A stretch of 64,000 nt of DNA from contig JAJJXM010000015.1 of NCBI GenBank assembly GCA_024516155.1, positions 806,001 to 870,000 of the forward strand. Reading direction: 5' to 3'. Of the stretch, positions 34,957 to 45,583 are shown one piece after another. The DNA is from Pyronema omphalodes. Taxonomy: Eukaryota > Ascomycota > Pezizomycetes > Pezizales > Pyronemataceae. The first letter of the stretch is position 1, and each line of letters begins with the position of its first letter. The notes beneath the pieces were generated by a model that was not told where the DNA came from, searched no databases, and was given only the letters and a program-made list of their open reading frames with translations. Made by a program: the position numbers and the translations under genes.

Positions 34957-36662
34957 ATGGGTAACTCTCACTCGAAACGTTCAAAAACTATCACATACCC
35001 CACCGCTCGCAAGAGCAAACCAGCACCCTCTAGAGACTCAGATGTCACTATTACGGATTCCATTTGCGATCCCTCCCCTACTGTCAACATTGCCAACGTT
35101 TGCAGGTGGGAGGATAAGCTTCTCTCCGACCCCAAGGTGCGAATACCAAGTTCATATTGAGACAGAATAACATCTAACAAAGTCCTGAATAGAATCGTCT
35201 AGCACTCGGTGTACTCAGTACCCATGCAGCAACTGATATTCTCCAAAATCCATCCATCCTTCTACAAGATACCCATATCTTCAGTCATAAGCTTGATATG
35301 GGAGCTCCAGTAACGAACCAAGGCTCCACTGGTCGATGTTGGCTGTTTGCTGCTACAAATGTCTTCAGAGTTGGAATGATAAAGAAGTACAAGCTCAACG
35401 GATTTGAGCTATCTCAGAACTACCTTTTCTTCTGGGACAAGCTTGAGAAGGCAAACTTCTTCCTTGAGCGTATATTTACCTCCCCTGAATTTGATATCGA
35501 ATGCAGCTAACACATATTCCAGAAATAATCGACACTGTCAAGGAACCTCTCGACGGCAGGCTAATTCAGCACCTAATGAACGACCCTGTCTTGGACGGTG
35601 GACAATGGGACATGGTCGTCAACCTAGTTGAGAAATATGGTCTTGTGCCGCAGTCTATCTACCCGGATTCCTTTAACGCGAAATCGTCGGGTATGTTCCC
35701 CCATCTCGCATACCGCTTCCTAGCTTAGTAAGCTAACGCAGGAGGCAACATTAGGTCGAATCAACTGGTTGATCACCGCGAAACTCCGAGAGGCCGCCTT
35801 ACACCTTCGACAGCTCGCCAATGCCAAAGAAAAAGTTTCCTCAGATCTCATCTATAGATACAAAGCCAAAGTGATGCAAGAAATCTACGGAGTTCTTGTT
35901 TTATCTCTAGGCGCCCCACCAAAACCAAATGATACCTTCACTTGGATTTATGTCGATAAAGATCAGAAGCATCAAACCCTCACCACCACCGCGCTGGAGT
36001 TTTACCATGAAAATGTTGGCGCTGCATCAAACCTCGCGACATTGTCTCAACCATTACATATCCCCGCCCTCACCAACCTAGCACCCGCTGGTGGCAAAGG
36101 CGGCGTCAAAAATCGCTTCTCGCTTGTCAATGACCCCAGAAACCCCTACATGCGACTTCTGACCGTTGAACGGTTAGGCAACATCTACGGGGGCAAGGGG
36201 GTTGAATATGTAAACGTTGACATCAACACCATCAAGACCTGCGCTATCGCAATGATCAAAGCCGGCCAGCCTATCTTCTTCGGGTGTGATGTAGGAAAAT
36301 ACGCCGACTACCCCAAGGGAATTCTGGACACCGAACAATTCGACTACGAGCTTGGTTTCAATATCACTTTGAACCTAACCAAATCCCAGCGTTTGGAATC
36401 AGGAGAGAGTAAAATGACTCATGCTATGGTTCTTACGGGTGTTAATATCGTTAATGACAAACCGACGAAATGGAGAGTTGAAAACTCTTGGGGTGACGCA
36501 AGAGGTGATAAGGGTTATATTGTTATGTCAGATTCTTGGTTTGATGAGTATGTTTACCAGATTGTTGTTTCGCCAGATTTCGTACAGGAGGAGGTCGTGA
36601 AGGTCTTGGATCAGGACCCTATCACATTGCCGATTTGGGATCCTATGGGAAGCTTGGCGTAA
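34957..36662 (+). CDS. LAP3: Bleomycin hydrolase-type cysteine aminopeptidase (peptidase C1B)
   Basis: Four exons: 34957-35136, 35193-35469, 35523-35690 and 35755-36662. The introns are 56, 53 and 64 nt, with CTAAC-type branch sites. The spliced product is 510 residues, close to the family's usual 450-510. The papain-like catalytic set is visible: Cys near residue 109 in NQGSTGRCWLFA, His in SKMTHAMVLTG and Asn in KWRVENSWG. Family-specific blocks DGGQWDM and NLVEKYGLVPQSIYP lie in exon 3. The product ends WDPMGSLA; in yeast Gal6/Lap3 the C-terminal end reaches into the active site of the homohexamer and is trimmed, and this end fits that arrangement. The expected activity is aminopeptidase and homocysteine-thiolactone or bleomycin hydrolysis, probably cytosolic. 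An N-terminal extension of about 50 basic, Ser-rich residues begins MGNSHSKR; Gly2 makes N-myristoylation conceivable but unproven. The first donor is GTGCGA, unusual but supported by frame and homology. Confidence 0.95.
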
Positions 36663-37401
36663 GCTTGGTGTAAGTCTGGCGTGATGGTGGGTGACGAAAG
36701 AAGGCGTAATGATGGCGGAATGCGGGATATGACACGATACCACTAGTTTTTTTGGGAGTTTTCATGAGGCGTGATTTTTGTTTTATTTGTTTTGCATCTT
36801 CACATATCTTTTGCTTCTTTTTTCTGTTCTTTTCTTTTTTGCATTTTCTTTTTGCATGGGATACAACAATTGGGATGGAATTGATGCTTTGGACGAGCTT
36901 TTGTTTACAATAGTTAATGATATCATCTTGTTCAAGAAAATCAAATCAAATCAATAATGATATCATCGAACTTAAACTATAAACTTATATACCGACATAC
37001 GTCAATGGACCGTAGTAAATGCGGATATACTTCCTGTAAAGGTTGCTCCCTTCCAAGCATCCGAAATTTGTGGAATACATATGGTTGCGGTTGGTTGCGC
37101 ATTTGTTATGATTTTCCTCCCGTACCGTCAGATGGTTCCTGACTGGCACTGGGCACACCCGAGACCCGAAGTTCGAAGTTCGAACCATGGTCCGCTTCTG
37201 GGCTAAGGTATGCGGGGGTGGGGATGGCGCCGGAGTCGAGCGACGGCGTCGAGCCGGCGAAAACTCGAAGTTGCCAAGACGATTTCTACCCCAACCAACG
37301 CGATGCAACGGGAGTTGGAGGCTCGATATGACAAGAAAATTAGGGTGTTGTGCAATTGTTAAAATTACCACATAATAGCTACAAGTACAAGTTAGACATA
37401 A
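36663..37401. other. Spacer between peptidase gene and tRNA-Glu
   Basis: The first 300 bp are T-rich and are probably the 3' untranslated region and terminator of the peptidase. No coding signal in the rest. Confidence 0.4.
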
Positions 37402-37486
37402 TCCGTTATGGTGTAGTGGCTAGCATCGGCCGCTCTCATGAAGAGCATCAAACCGGCCAGACCGGGGTTCAATTCCCCGTAACGGA
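37402..37486 (+). tRNA. tRNA-Glu (anticodon CTC) with 14-nt intron
   Basis: An 85-nt gene. The acceptor stem TCCGTTA pairs with TAACGGA; the D-arm contains TAGTGGCTAG; the anticodon stem GGCCG/CGGCC frames CTCTCA, with anticodon CTC. A 14-nt intron (TGAAGAGCATCAAA) interrupts the loop one base 3' of the anticodon, the canonical site. The T-arm CGGGG/CCCCG follows. Removing the intron leaves the normal 71 nt. A T-run downstream (CTTTTTTG) can terminate Pol III. Confidence 0.93.
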
Positions 37487-39301
37487 ATATCTTTTTTGTT
37501 TTGCTAGAATGGCGGAGTTTCAGGGGTGTCTTTTGGGGGCGTATCTTGGATGAAGAGGAGATGTTTGAGAGGGATCGGGGCAGGGGGGAGTGGCAATGAA
37601 GGGTAATGGCTAGAAAAGGAGCTGCTACTCGCTGAGAATTGTGGAAGCTCAATTGCAAAAGTGGTGAAGTCAATGGAGTTTGTACTCCTGAAGCTTGTTT
37701 AGCAGATACAACTCGACGGTAGATTGTTGTTTGATAACGTTCCCCAGCACTCTGTTCAGATCATCACAGGAAACTATACCATCACATCAAAGCACTGCAT
37801 GTCACGGTATCTGACTGGACAACGACGAGTGTGCCCGACTGATGCTGTAACTGACGGGCCATTCTGTTCACATATAACAGTGATATTGATTGAGATTTCA
37901 CATCATCTTCACAGAAATAAAAAAAAAACTCCCCCAAAAGACGTAGCATGATGAATATTGGATGCAGGTATCATGATTTCGGTGGGGAAATGGTTCAGTG
38001 AAGTGTGAATAATGTGTCGTATCGTGGAACCCTCGAAATATATCTTGATGATGTGTTGAAGATGTTATATACTACCGCTGCAGTACGACGGATTTTTGTT
38101 TCTTGAGCTAGCAGTGTATGTGGCACTGTGAGTTTTCATGACATCACGCAGATTCTAACTGGTTTCAAGCTGAGCGCAGATGTCTTGACGCTTAAATGAT
38201 ATCCTTGACGCAAACGAACAATGTGTTTAACTCAAAGGATATGCAAGTAATTACAAGAAGCACAACAGGAAAGTGATATTTCGGTATTGCTATATAGAAT
38301 AGAATAGGCTAGAATGGCGTCATGGTGTATCACTCAAGTATACATCTCTCAATATGCTTATTAATGCATTTTTGGTGACCGATAATCATGGATATTGTTT
38401 GCGACATCCTGTAAGTGGCATGGAACCTTCGTTGGGGTTCTTGGAGGTCGGAATGTCTCCGGTTGGAGCATGAGCGTGACTTGTAGTTTAGCAAGGTTGC
38501 TTGCATTGGTATATGGGAAATTTTGATGATGTGATTTTTTTTTTTTTGATAATGAATATTGTTATTCATATTTGGTAGAAGCTTGGAAGACTATGGAAGA
38601 CAAGGTTAAGTTGGGTCACTATGGATTATTGGGAATTCTGAACGGCTGTGTTTCTTGTGTAGTCACGCATTTTCGGAATGATGTTAAGATGCCAGAGTTT
38701 ACATTTATAGCGCTTGTCAGAAAGTAGCTCTGGTTGAATAGACAATGCAATAAAGTTTACGTGACGCCCAGGACTTTCAGAAAATAATAAGCGGGGCTGT
38801 GCGTAGATTCGAGTGACATCCATGAAGTAACAAGACCGAAAAATTGTCGAGATGGGTCGATATTCCAGAGATACCAGCGCACATGGGACAGTCAGTTGTC
38901 TATAAATATCATTTATAGACGCGCATGTGTCATTCCGGGTAGAGATGATGACTGATTCGTGGGTGTTTCGACAATCTGGGAGCAAGTGCCATATTACGAC
39001 GTTGTAATAGAGCTCCTCAGCTCCAACCCAAGAGCTCTCCGCGTTAAACCTCCGCTTGGCCGACACGAGACGTATTCAAAATCCAGTTTCACGGTAGTCC
39101 CAACGCTGTACATAGCTCACATTACATCACAATGAACCTCTCCGCTGCCGAGCACCATATACCTCCACTCCATATCCTTTATTATCGCTAAGTCGCTGCT
39201 GAATCGTAGTAATATGTAACAGGTGAATTTTCTGATAACAACATATATCGCCGTTTCCGTCCTTCTATACAAAACACCACCTCTCCTCCATTTTGAGCAT
39301 T
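37487..39301. other. Spacer, no supportable gene
   Basis: The minus-strand frame 38626-39066 is 146 codons long but starts at GTG with a stop just upstream and shows no known domain. I leave it uncalled. The part next to 39301 is the 3' end of the complex I subunit gene. Confidence 0.35.
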
Positions 39302-39624
39302 TACTGGGGGTCGTCGAACTCGGTGGGGACGGGTTCCCGCTTGCGGTTGGGAACTACATAGCTGTTAGCTCAATTCCAATCCTACAGCCTTCCGGCGTGT
39401 CGCCAATTGTCCGAAATCCGTGTCGGTAACATACTGGGCCAGGTAGTAGGAACCGGGGTGTGGTCCTGGTAGCCGAGAGCGCGGCGGATAGGAATGGCGA
39501 CGGGAACGGCCAAAGCGAAGGCACCGACAACGACGGAGTAGAAGCGGGCAGGGTAGTTGCGAGCTGCCCAGCGGCAGTACCGCATGGGCTGTGAGACGAG
39601 GCTGGGGGCGGCGGCGATGGGCAT
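39302..39624 (-). CDS. nuo9.5: NADH:ubiquinone oxidoreductase 9.5 kDa subunit (complex I)
   Basis: Two exons, 39624-39435 and 39354-39302. The 80-nt intron has a GTATGT donor, a GAGCTAAC branch site and a TGTAG acceptor. The spliced product is 80 residues, the right size for this fungal accessory subunit. It has the family signature QPMRYCRWAARNYPARFYS, then a membrane helix (SVVVGAFALAVPVAIPI), then the short Pro-rich C-terminus TTWPIPNRKREPVPTEFDDP, which matches the 'YPIP..R' end of known members. It is an accessory subunit of the mitochondrial inner-membrane complex. The ATG at 39624 is chosen because homologues start a few residues before the RYCRWAA motif; the frame continues further upstream, but that part (39625-39789) is non-homologous. 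It is transcribed divergently from the SRR1-like gene. Confidence 0.85.
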
Positions 39625-39806
39625 TTTGGTCGGTAAGCTGAAGATGAGGTCAGTCGCGGGACAATCGTTAGAGGTCGGATGCGGAGTGCCGGGTAAAAGC
39701 TTGAGCCTCCGAGGGAAGAGCCGCACAGATGGGTCAGGGTTCTCGTTGCGTTTAGAGCTTTTGCCCCACCATCGCGCTTCTCTCGACACGAACCCTGCGA
39801 AATCCG
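39625..39806. promoter_or_regulatory. Shared divergent promoter region (182 bp)
   Basis: Only 182 bp separate the start codons of the minus-strand complex I subunit and the plus-strand SRR1-like gene, so both leaders and core promoters must lie here or overlap the genes. I see no clear TATA box, which is normal for fungal housekeeping genes. Confidence 0.5.
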
Positions 39807-40642
39807 ATGCCCCGCCGAAAAAACCTTTCGAAAAATATTCAGCTCTCGGATGATGGTTGGGCGATCATCCCAGGTCGAAATCGCGCCCCGATGCGACTTA
39901 CACTCGAAGATCAGCTAGAAAAATTAAGCATCACTGCAACTGAAGATGACCATGCGCGCCTCGATCGGGAACTTGTCAAAGCTATGGACGACATCCGGGA
40001 AGAGGCCGTCTTGTCTGCGCTTCGCGATGCCATTCGCGAACTAAAACAGATTACAAAGCGGGTGCTTGTTCTGGGATTAGGAAGTCTGGTAGGAGCTACC
40101 GCTAGCAGCTCCATGCTACAGCTTGCCATGGTTGTGGAGGTCCTGGAACTTCTTGGTCGTAAAGATGAGATTGATGTTATCTTCCGGGATCCTGCATTTA
40201 CAGGTGTTGATGTTGCGTTCCTTGAAAAGCATGAGAGATGGACTGTTGAGGATGCCTTGAAGAAACATGCAAAGGATTTAGGAACCACACCGACTGTACT
40301 AATTGCACCACATCTTGACTTTGATGTCTTAGCAGCCCACCTTGGATCCACACAGCTACCGATTCTACTCCTGTCAAATGACTTGCAACATTTTATGGAC
40401 TTGTTAGTACACTGGCAGGTAGGTACGGACGGATCGGCTAATCTAAGCATAGGCGCATCGGCGACGCAAAAGAGTTCGACGTATTTACCAAGTTCTGCGC
40501 CAGCGAGGGCGATTATGTTGAAAAATTACTTGTTGTTCAGGACAAAGGAAGCTCAGGTATTGGGCGAGCGTTCAATGACCTGGGGGTTTACTGGAGGAAG
40601 GACGCTGTTCGGGAAGATGAGGTAAAAAATGAGAGTCCGTAA
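39807..40642 (+). CDS. SRR1-like domain protein
   Basis: Two exons, 39807-40402 and 40453-40642, with a 50-nt intron (GTTAGT donor, GGCTAATC branch, CATAG acceptor). Reading straight through gives a C-terminus that looks wrong. Splicing restores the frame and a plausible end containing AKEFDVFTKFCASEGDYVEK and FNDLGVYW. The product is 261 residues. The SRR1 domain follows a basic N-terminus: VLVLGLGSLVG, the core DPAFTGVDVAFLE, PHLDFDVLAAHLGS and LPILLLSNDLQ. The family includes Arabidopsis SRR1 (light and clock signalling) and yeast Ber1 (linked to microtubule stability); the biochemical activity is not established. It shares a short divergent promoter with the complex I subunit. Confidence 0.88.
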
Positions 40643-40968
40643 ACAAACACCGCGCGACAAATATTGTGATGTAGCTGCTGGGTAAGTACATGCAGAAAGT
40701 AAGCTATCAATGTGGCTGTAGTATGGATCGTTCGGATTACATTTTACATGCTATCATCAAAAGTTTCTTAATCTTTTAATGTCTGATTGGACTGGATGGA
40801 TATTTTTCAAAACTTCGTAAAGATGCATTAAAACTTGGTGTATACCGCGTGTGGAGTATTCACACAAGATGAGAATCATATCTAGGCCTCTTCGTCTTCC
40901 ATCGACGTGCCCACATCCCTCCTGTTGAATCCACATCCGCACTCCACCTCCACTTCAATTTTGGCCTC
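40643..40968. other. Spacer and leader of the next gene
   Basis: 326 bp between two plus-strand genes. It must hold the terminator of the SRR1-like gene and the promoter of the next. A pyrimidine-rich stretch lies just upstream of 40969. No other element. Confidence 0.4.
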
Positions 40969-43461
40969 ATGTCACAACCTACACTCTCACGAACTCCCTC
41001 GCGCCGTTCAATTTCAATACTCCGAAGATCAAATACGGTTTCTTCTACTGCTCCTACGAGATCTGAACGGCTCCATCCACACGAAAAGCAGAAACAGGCA
41101 GTTACTGCAGCTCAACATGCCTTTAGAGGAGAGGCCGAACGCCGTATCCATGGCTCACAGTCTTCCTCAGATATACGGCACCGTTTGTCTGAGAGAAATC
41201 TCAATCACTTACAGATGCAACGACGCCCCAGCAATAGATGCCCACCCGTTCAGGTTCCTCACATGACCGGTCTATCTAGCTTGTCCAGCGGCTATCCGCC
41301 TTCAGACGACTATGCATATTCCAGGGCATCCTCTGTAACTTATGATGATCCAAGGTACTATAACTACGAGGAAGACAACACCGATGCAGAGAATTACGAA
41401 ACCAGCTTTGTACGAAGACGGAAGAGCATGCAATGGCATCAAAAAAATATGACGCCTGCACCTCGGGGCCGATTGGTTGCCAGAGCGGTGGAATCGGAAA
41501 CTCCCCGTCCTATGACTCGAGATTTTTCTCCAGCGGATCCTGGGTGCTCCACACCCTCTTCTTATCGACGTATTCGAAAGTCCCAATCGGCATTTGTTGT
41601 TAGTCCAACTAGGACTCGTCCTCCTTTGAGCCAATTGAACGACTACTCTTCTGCTGTCTTTACTGATGAGCGTTCGCCCCGGAAAAGCACTTCCGACATG
41701 CCTCCTGTAAGAGACAACAGTCGACGATCCATGTCCTTTCTTCGTGGAGGGTCAGATTTCCTCGGCGAAGGAAGATCTAGAGAACGTCGATCATATTACA
41801 TGGAATCCTCCCAGCGTAAAGCTTACCCTCCCATTGTGCCGGACGTTGGAAAGTACAAAGGAAAGAACACGAAAGGAGAATGGGGTGCTATGAGATATTC
41901 GATGAAGAAGAAGGCACGAAAGATTTCGGAATCTGTTTTTGGCTCCATGAGGAGAGTTTTGGGAATGTCCTGCGGAGACAGCACTACACTCAATGCGGTC
42001 ATTCCAGAGCAGCATATTACCTCAACCAGGCCCCATTTCAGGGACTATGTGACTGTGACTCAGGAAGAGGCCTTTGGTGGACGGGAGCCTCATATTCCGA
42101 GACGATCGGAATCTACAAAGAAGGATCCAGCGGAGAAGCCCAAGATTCGTGCTCACTATGTCATTTCGAAGCCGCCTACCATACACTTGGTTCCATCACA
42201 GGAAATGATTCGCTCAGATGTTGGTAGTATCCGGGAGGCAACTCCTCAGATCAATCTTGGCGACAGAAAGTCATCAGCCACCAGTATGGGAACAATTTCA
42301 ACTGGAGTTTGGAATTCAACTGTTGCTAGCCGTGTAACGAATAAAACAATACGAGGACATCGGGCGGATTCTTCACCGAACGACGACGTCGAGTACTTTG
42401 AGATGCCACCAAAGCGGGAGCGATACAACATTGATGCTCGCCAGGTATATTCTGCTTTGGTTGAGAGACTTAATCAGCTGGAAGTTGGCAATCGTGACGC
42501 AGCTGTTGAAGATGGTTACTACATGACTCCAGGAATTGGTCTTTTGCCTAGTGAAGAGGGACTTTTCGAACCCAACTCGAGAAATGGATCACGTGCTTCC
42601 AGCTTGCGGAAGAAGTCATCGGATGCAACTCTCAAACAGGAGGCGGAGCCTGAATACGAGGAGTCTCAACCATCAAGCCCTGCTCCGCCGGTACCTAAGA
42701 TTCCAGAGATCTATCTACAGGGAGCGGCAGGACGATCCAACCAGCATCTTCAGAGAACTAAATCAACATCTTCTCTCAAAAAACCAGCATACACTGAGCG
42801 GCCACCACAAACTCCAGAGCCTTCGAATGCATCTTCGACGGCAGTTTACCGGAGAAAATCTGTGGAATCCAGAAACACCTCCTTCAGCCGACCTACCAAG
42901 GAAGAAGCTAGTGCTCGTGTGGCAGATAATTTCACTCTTTCAACCGATGCAGCTCTTTCTCCTTGTCATCAGCAGGTAATGGAGCTACGGCGTGCACTCC
43001 GGCAATCTTCCAGTAAGGAAACTCTTACAAAGGGTGCTATGGACAATGTTCCGCGTTCTCCATCTGTTCTTGGTTATCGTCGATCAATGGATCAGTCCGC
43101 GGTGGACCGTGTTGGTACACCACTGGGCTTTCCCAGGAGACCGCTTTCTCGTGCCAGCATGAGCGTATCTCGTACTGGGTTGAGGCCAATTGATTTGAAT
43201 CAGCAAGCTTCGCCCGTGATAGGATTTTCTGAGACTGCCGATGGTCTTTCAAAGAAAGCTAGCAGGACTAGTTTGAGTGGGCGAGTGAGCAGAGCGAGTA
43301 TGAGAGAGGGCGATGCTGGGTGTGCGGTACCACGACAGTTTGGGACAGCTTCACAGCAGGTTGAACAGAGGAGGTTCCTACCGTACGGTGTGTATTCAAA
43401 GAGGAATTTTGCGGAGACAAAGGAGAGTGTCGGGGGGGATTATGAAAAAGCATTTTTGTGA
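40969..43461 (+). CDS. Uncharacterised Ser/Arg-rich disordered protein (830 aa)
   Basis: One intronless frame from ATG (context CTCATGTCACAA) to TGA. I do not recognise the family. The sequence is polar and mostly predicted disordered, with many basic Ser/Arg/Pro stretches of the kind phosphorylated by proline-directed or basophilic kinases (SRTPSRRSISILRRS at the N-terminus, SRASMSVSRTG near residue 725). Two islands look conserved or structured: a basic helix near residues 312-328 (KKKARKISESVFGSM) and a stretch near 439-455 (MGTISTGVWNSTVASR). A short predicted helix DARQVYSALVERLNQLE lies near residue 493. There is no signal peptide and no membrane segment. A cytoskeletal or cell-cortex scaffold is conceivable, but nothing in the sequence proves it. 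Confidence 0.85.
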   Translation: MSQPTLSRTPSRRSISILRRSNTVSSTAPTRSERLHPHEKQKQAVTAAQHAFRGEAERRIHGSQSSSDIRHRLSERNLNHLQMQRRPSNRCPPVQVPHMTGLSSLSSGYPPSDDYAYSRASSVTYDDPRYYNYEEDNTDAENYETSFVRRRKSMQWHQKNMTPAPRGRLVARAVESETPRPMTRDFSPADPGCSTPSSYRRIRKSQSAFVVSPTRTRPPLSQLNDYSSAVFTDERSPRKSTSDMPPVRDNSRRSMSFLRGGSDFLGEGRSRERRSYYMESSQRKAYPPIVPDVGKYKGKNTKGEWGAMRYSMKKKARKISESVFGSMRRVLGMSCGDSTTLNAVIPEQHITSTRPHFRDYVTVTQEEAFGGREPHIPRRSESTKKDPAEKPKIRAHYVISKPPTIHLVPSQEMIRSDVGSIREATPQINLGDRKSSATSMGTISTGVWNSTVASRVTNKTIRGHRADSSPNDDVEYFEMPPKRERYNIDARQVYSALVERLNQLEVGNRDAAVEDGYYMTPGIGLLPSEEGLFEPNSRNGSRASSLRKKSSDATLKQEAEPEYEESQPSSPAPPVPKIPEIYLQGAAGRSNQHLQRTKSTSSLKKPAYTERPPQTPEPSNASSTAVYRRKSVESRNTSFSRPTKEEASARVADNFTLSTDAALSPCHQQVMELRRALRQSSSKETLTKGAMDNVPRSPSVLGYRRSMDQSAVDRVGTPLGFPRRPLSRASMSVSRTGLRPIDLNQQASPVIGFSETADGLSKKASRTSLSGRVSRASMREGDAGCAVPRQFGTASQQVEQRRFLPYGVYSKRNFAETKESVGGDYEKAFL

Positions 43462-44097
43462 GCTTTGTTTTTTTGGTATGCCGGTCTATTGACTTTTTAT
43501 TATTTGTATTATCAAAATACTTTGGATTGGTGGATAATGGATAATGGATTCTTTGCTATTGATTGTAACTTGTTTGATATCATGCCGGAAATGGTTTTTA
43601 TTGGTTTTAAGACGGCGAGGAGGAATAATGTAATCATAACTTAGACACTTTGTATGTATGACTTTAAAGGAATAATTGACCCGTAGGGCTTACTTATTGG
43701 AAAACTTTTTATTTCTGGCAAGGCAAACTTTGAGTCTTTCTCATCTCGATGTGATAACCTTTGCTATTTCAATCGTACGAGAAGTTGTAGCTTATTTATG
43801 GAAGCAATTTTGGGGCTTTCTGAGATGATTACTATTCTTTCTATATATGCAGGCTATGTATGCAGTATACTATGATGCTGAAACAAAGACAAAGGCGCAG
43901 CGCGCAGCGCGCAGTAGAATCGTAAGATGGAAATGTAGGACGGGAATATCCGTGTGATGCTGACAGGTAAGGCGGAATATAATGCATTAAGCTTTTCTTA
44001 TGACGCAACATTGGACTATGCCTTATCGATTTGCTGAATTTACATGATACATGATACGGAGGCAGGATACGGGATACAATTGAGCACGCGATATGCC

Positions 44098-44121
44098 GGG
44101 GGGGAGGGGGGGGGGGGGGGG
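44098..44121 (+). repeat. G-run (G7-A-G16)
   Basis: A guanine run interrupted by a single A. It could form a G-quadruplex and is a likely site of length variation and assembly error. Confidence 0.8.
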
Positions 44122-44173
44122 CTATGCAGTATATGTATGTATAAGCTTTTCTTTTTGGCACCGGCGCTTTTTG

Positions 44174-44272
44174 GTATGGGGATGGGGTATAGTGATGGGG
44201 TATAGTGATGGGGATGGGGTATAGTGATGGGGATGGGGTATAGTGATGGGGATGGGGATGGGGATGGGGATG
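44174..44272 (+). repeat. GGGGAT / TATAGTGATGGGG minisatellite
   Basis: GATGGGGTATAGTGATGGGG units alternate with pure GGGGAT repeats. It is a local tandem array with nothing coding in it. Confidence 0.85.
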
Positions 44273-44359
44273 AGGTGCGCCTGTATCATGGTAGGGAGTA
44301 GAGTACGTTCGTAGATTTTGGTTTACATGTGGAGTCGGTGACTCGGTGTTCTAGCTATG

Positions 44360-44490
44360 GATGCATGGCTGGTTGGCTGGTTGGATGGCTGGTTGGCTGG
44401 CTGGATGATGGGATGATTGGATGATTGGACGGCTGGATGGACGGCTGGGTTGATGGGTTGATGGAGGATGATGGGATGGTTGGATGGGTT
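44360..44490 (+). repeat. Degenerate GGCTGGTT / GGATGATT tandem array
   Basis: Imperfect 8-bp units (GGCTGGTT, GGATGGCT, GGATGATT) repeat across about 130 bp. They generate long low-complexity frames on the minus strand that should not be taken for genes. Confidence 0.75.
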
Positions 44491-44515
44491 GTGGTTATGA
44501 TTTTGTGAATGAGTA

Positions 44516-44595
44516 CGGTACCGTGACAAAAGTGACCGTCACTTTTCTGTGCTAAGCGCCGCGCGGGGTGACGGTCACTTTTGTCCAGCACCTCG
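44516..44595. mobile_element. 80-bp foldback element, possible MITE
   Basis: Perfect 18-bp inverted arms at 44525-44542 and 44568-44585 (GACAAAAGTGACCGTCAC and its complement) flank a 25-nt GC-rich spacer. Each arm holds the palindromic core GTGACnGTCAC. Imperfect similarity continues outward to TA dinucleotides at 44514-44515 and 44596-44597, as expected for a TA target duplication of Tc1/mariner or pogo-type elements. It could be a miniature element of such a family or a regulatory stem-loop. Confidence 0.45.
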
Positions 44596-45100
44596 TACTG
44601 CGTATGTACTGCATGTCACCATGACCGGGAATATGGACGGGATTTAGAAGGCGTATGGAGTCTATATTACTCGATGGAATATGTGTACATAGGAGGTAGA
44701 GCTTGGGGATGATATGTAGGGTTGCTGAGTCGCTGGGTCGCCGAGTCACCGGGTCGCTGAGATAAGATAAGCCATCATGCCATCAAGCCATCAAGCGGCC
44801 GTTGAGAGCCGAGTCTGGAGCAAAGTTGCGAGCCGAGTGGGGAGCCGAGATTATCAAGCCTTGCACCGAGTCGCTAACCAAGCAACCGATTCCCAAGCCA
44901 TCCGCCATCCGCCGTCGGCACCATGGAGCTTATTTCCACGCCCGATAGCCCGATGGCTTGGCGATATTGGATATTGAATCTTTGATATCAGTGGCTCCGT
45001 GTTGTGCTGGAAGATCTCGGATGCACCGTCTTTGTGGCGGCCAAGAGATATGCTGTGGATGGAGGTGTTGACCGCCGGTAATTTTACGCCGTGGAGGGCA

Positions 45101-45121
45101 GGGGGGGGGGGGGGGGGGGGG
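45101..45121 (+). repeat. G21 homopolymer
   Basis: Twenty-one consecutive G residues. A strong G-quadruplex candidate and a probable sequencing and length-polymorphism hotspot. Confidence 0.85.
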
Positions 45122-45560
45122 AGGGTTAAGCTTTTGGCTTGGAGGAAAAAGAAAAGAAAAAAAAGGAAAAGGAATAGATAGGTAGAGGGAAGTTTAGTGG
45201 CGTATACATAGTTTAGTTTCCTGGCAGAAAAGAAAAGGAAAGAAAAGAAATCATAGAAAAGAAATAAAAGAAATAAAAGAAATCATACAGACATACAGAC
45301 ATACAGACATACAAACAAGCAAAAGTAATCATGTCATAGAAACAAAAGAAATTGTAGCAGATACGGCAGAAGAAATTATAAATCATAGTGTTCACATTCT
45401 CCACAGCATATCCCTAAACCCCCCTAAACCCCACAAACATCACCCGAAGGCTATGCTTGCTTACCTGCTGCAGTATCATATGTACATACATACAAAATAC
45501 GAGGTACCAATAATCTCTCCGGGGTTACAACTTACGTCCGTATCATGTACCTTAGCTGCT

Positions 45561-45583
45561 AGCATAGCATAGCATAGCATAGC
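45561..45583 (+). repeat. (AGCAT)n microsatellite
   Basis: Four full AGCAT units and a partial one. Confidence 0.85.

Noticed and set aside
38626..39066. 146-codon minus-strand frame
   Set aside because: Begins at GTG with a stop just upstream, no known domain and no in-phase splice acceptor identified. Too weak to call.
44323..44591. Minus-strand frames with SNHPIIQP/NQPSNQPT-type repeats
   Set aside because: Produced entirely by the GGCTGGTT/GGATGATT minisatellite.
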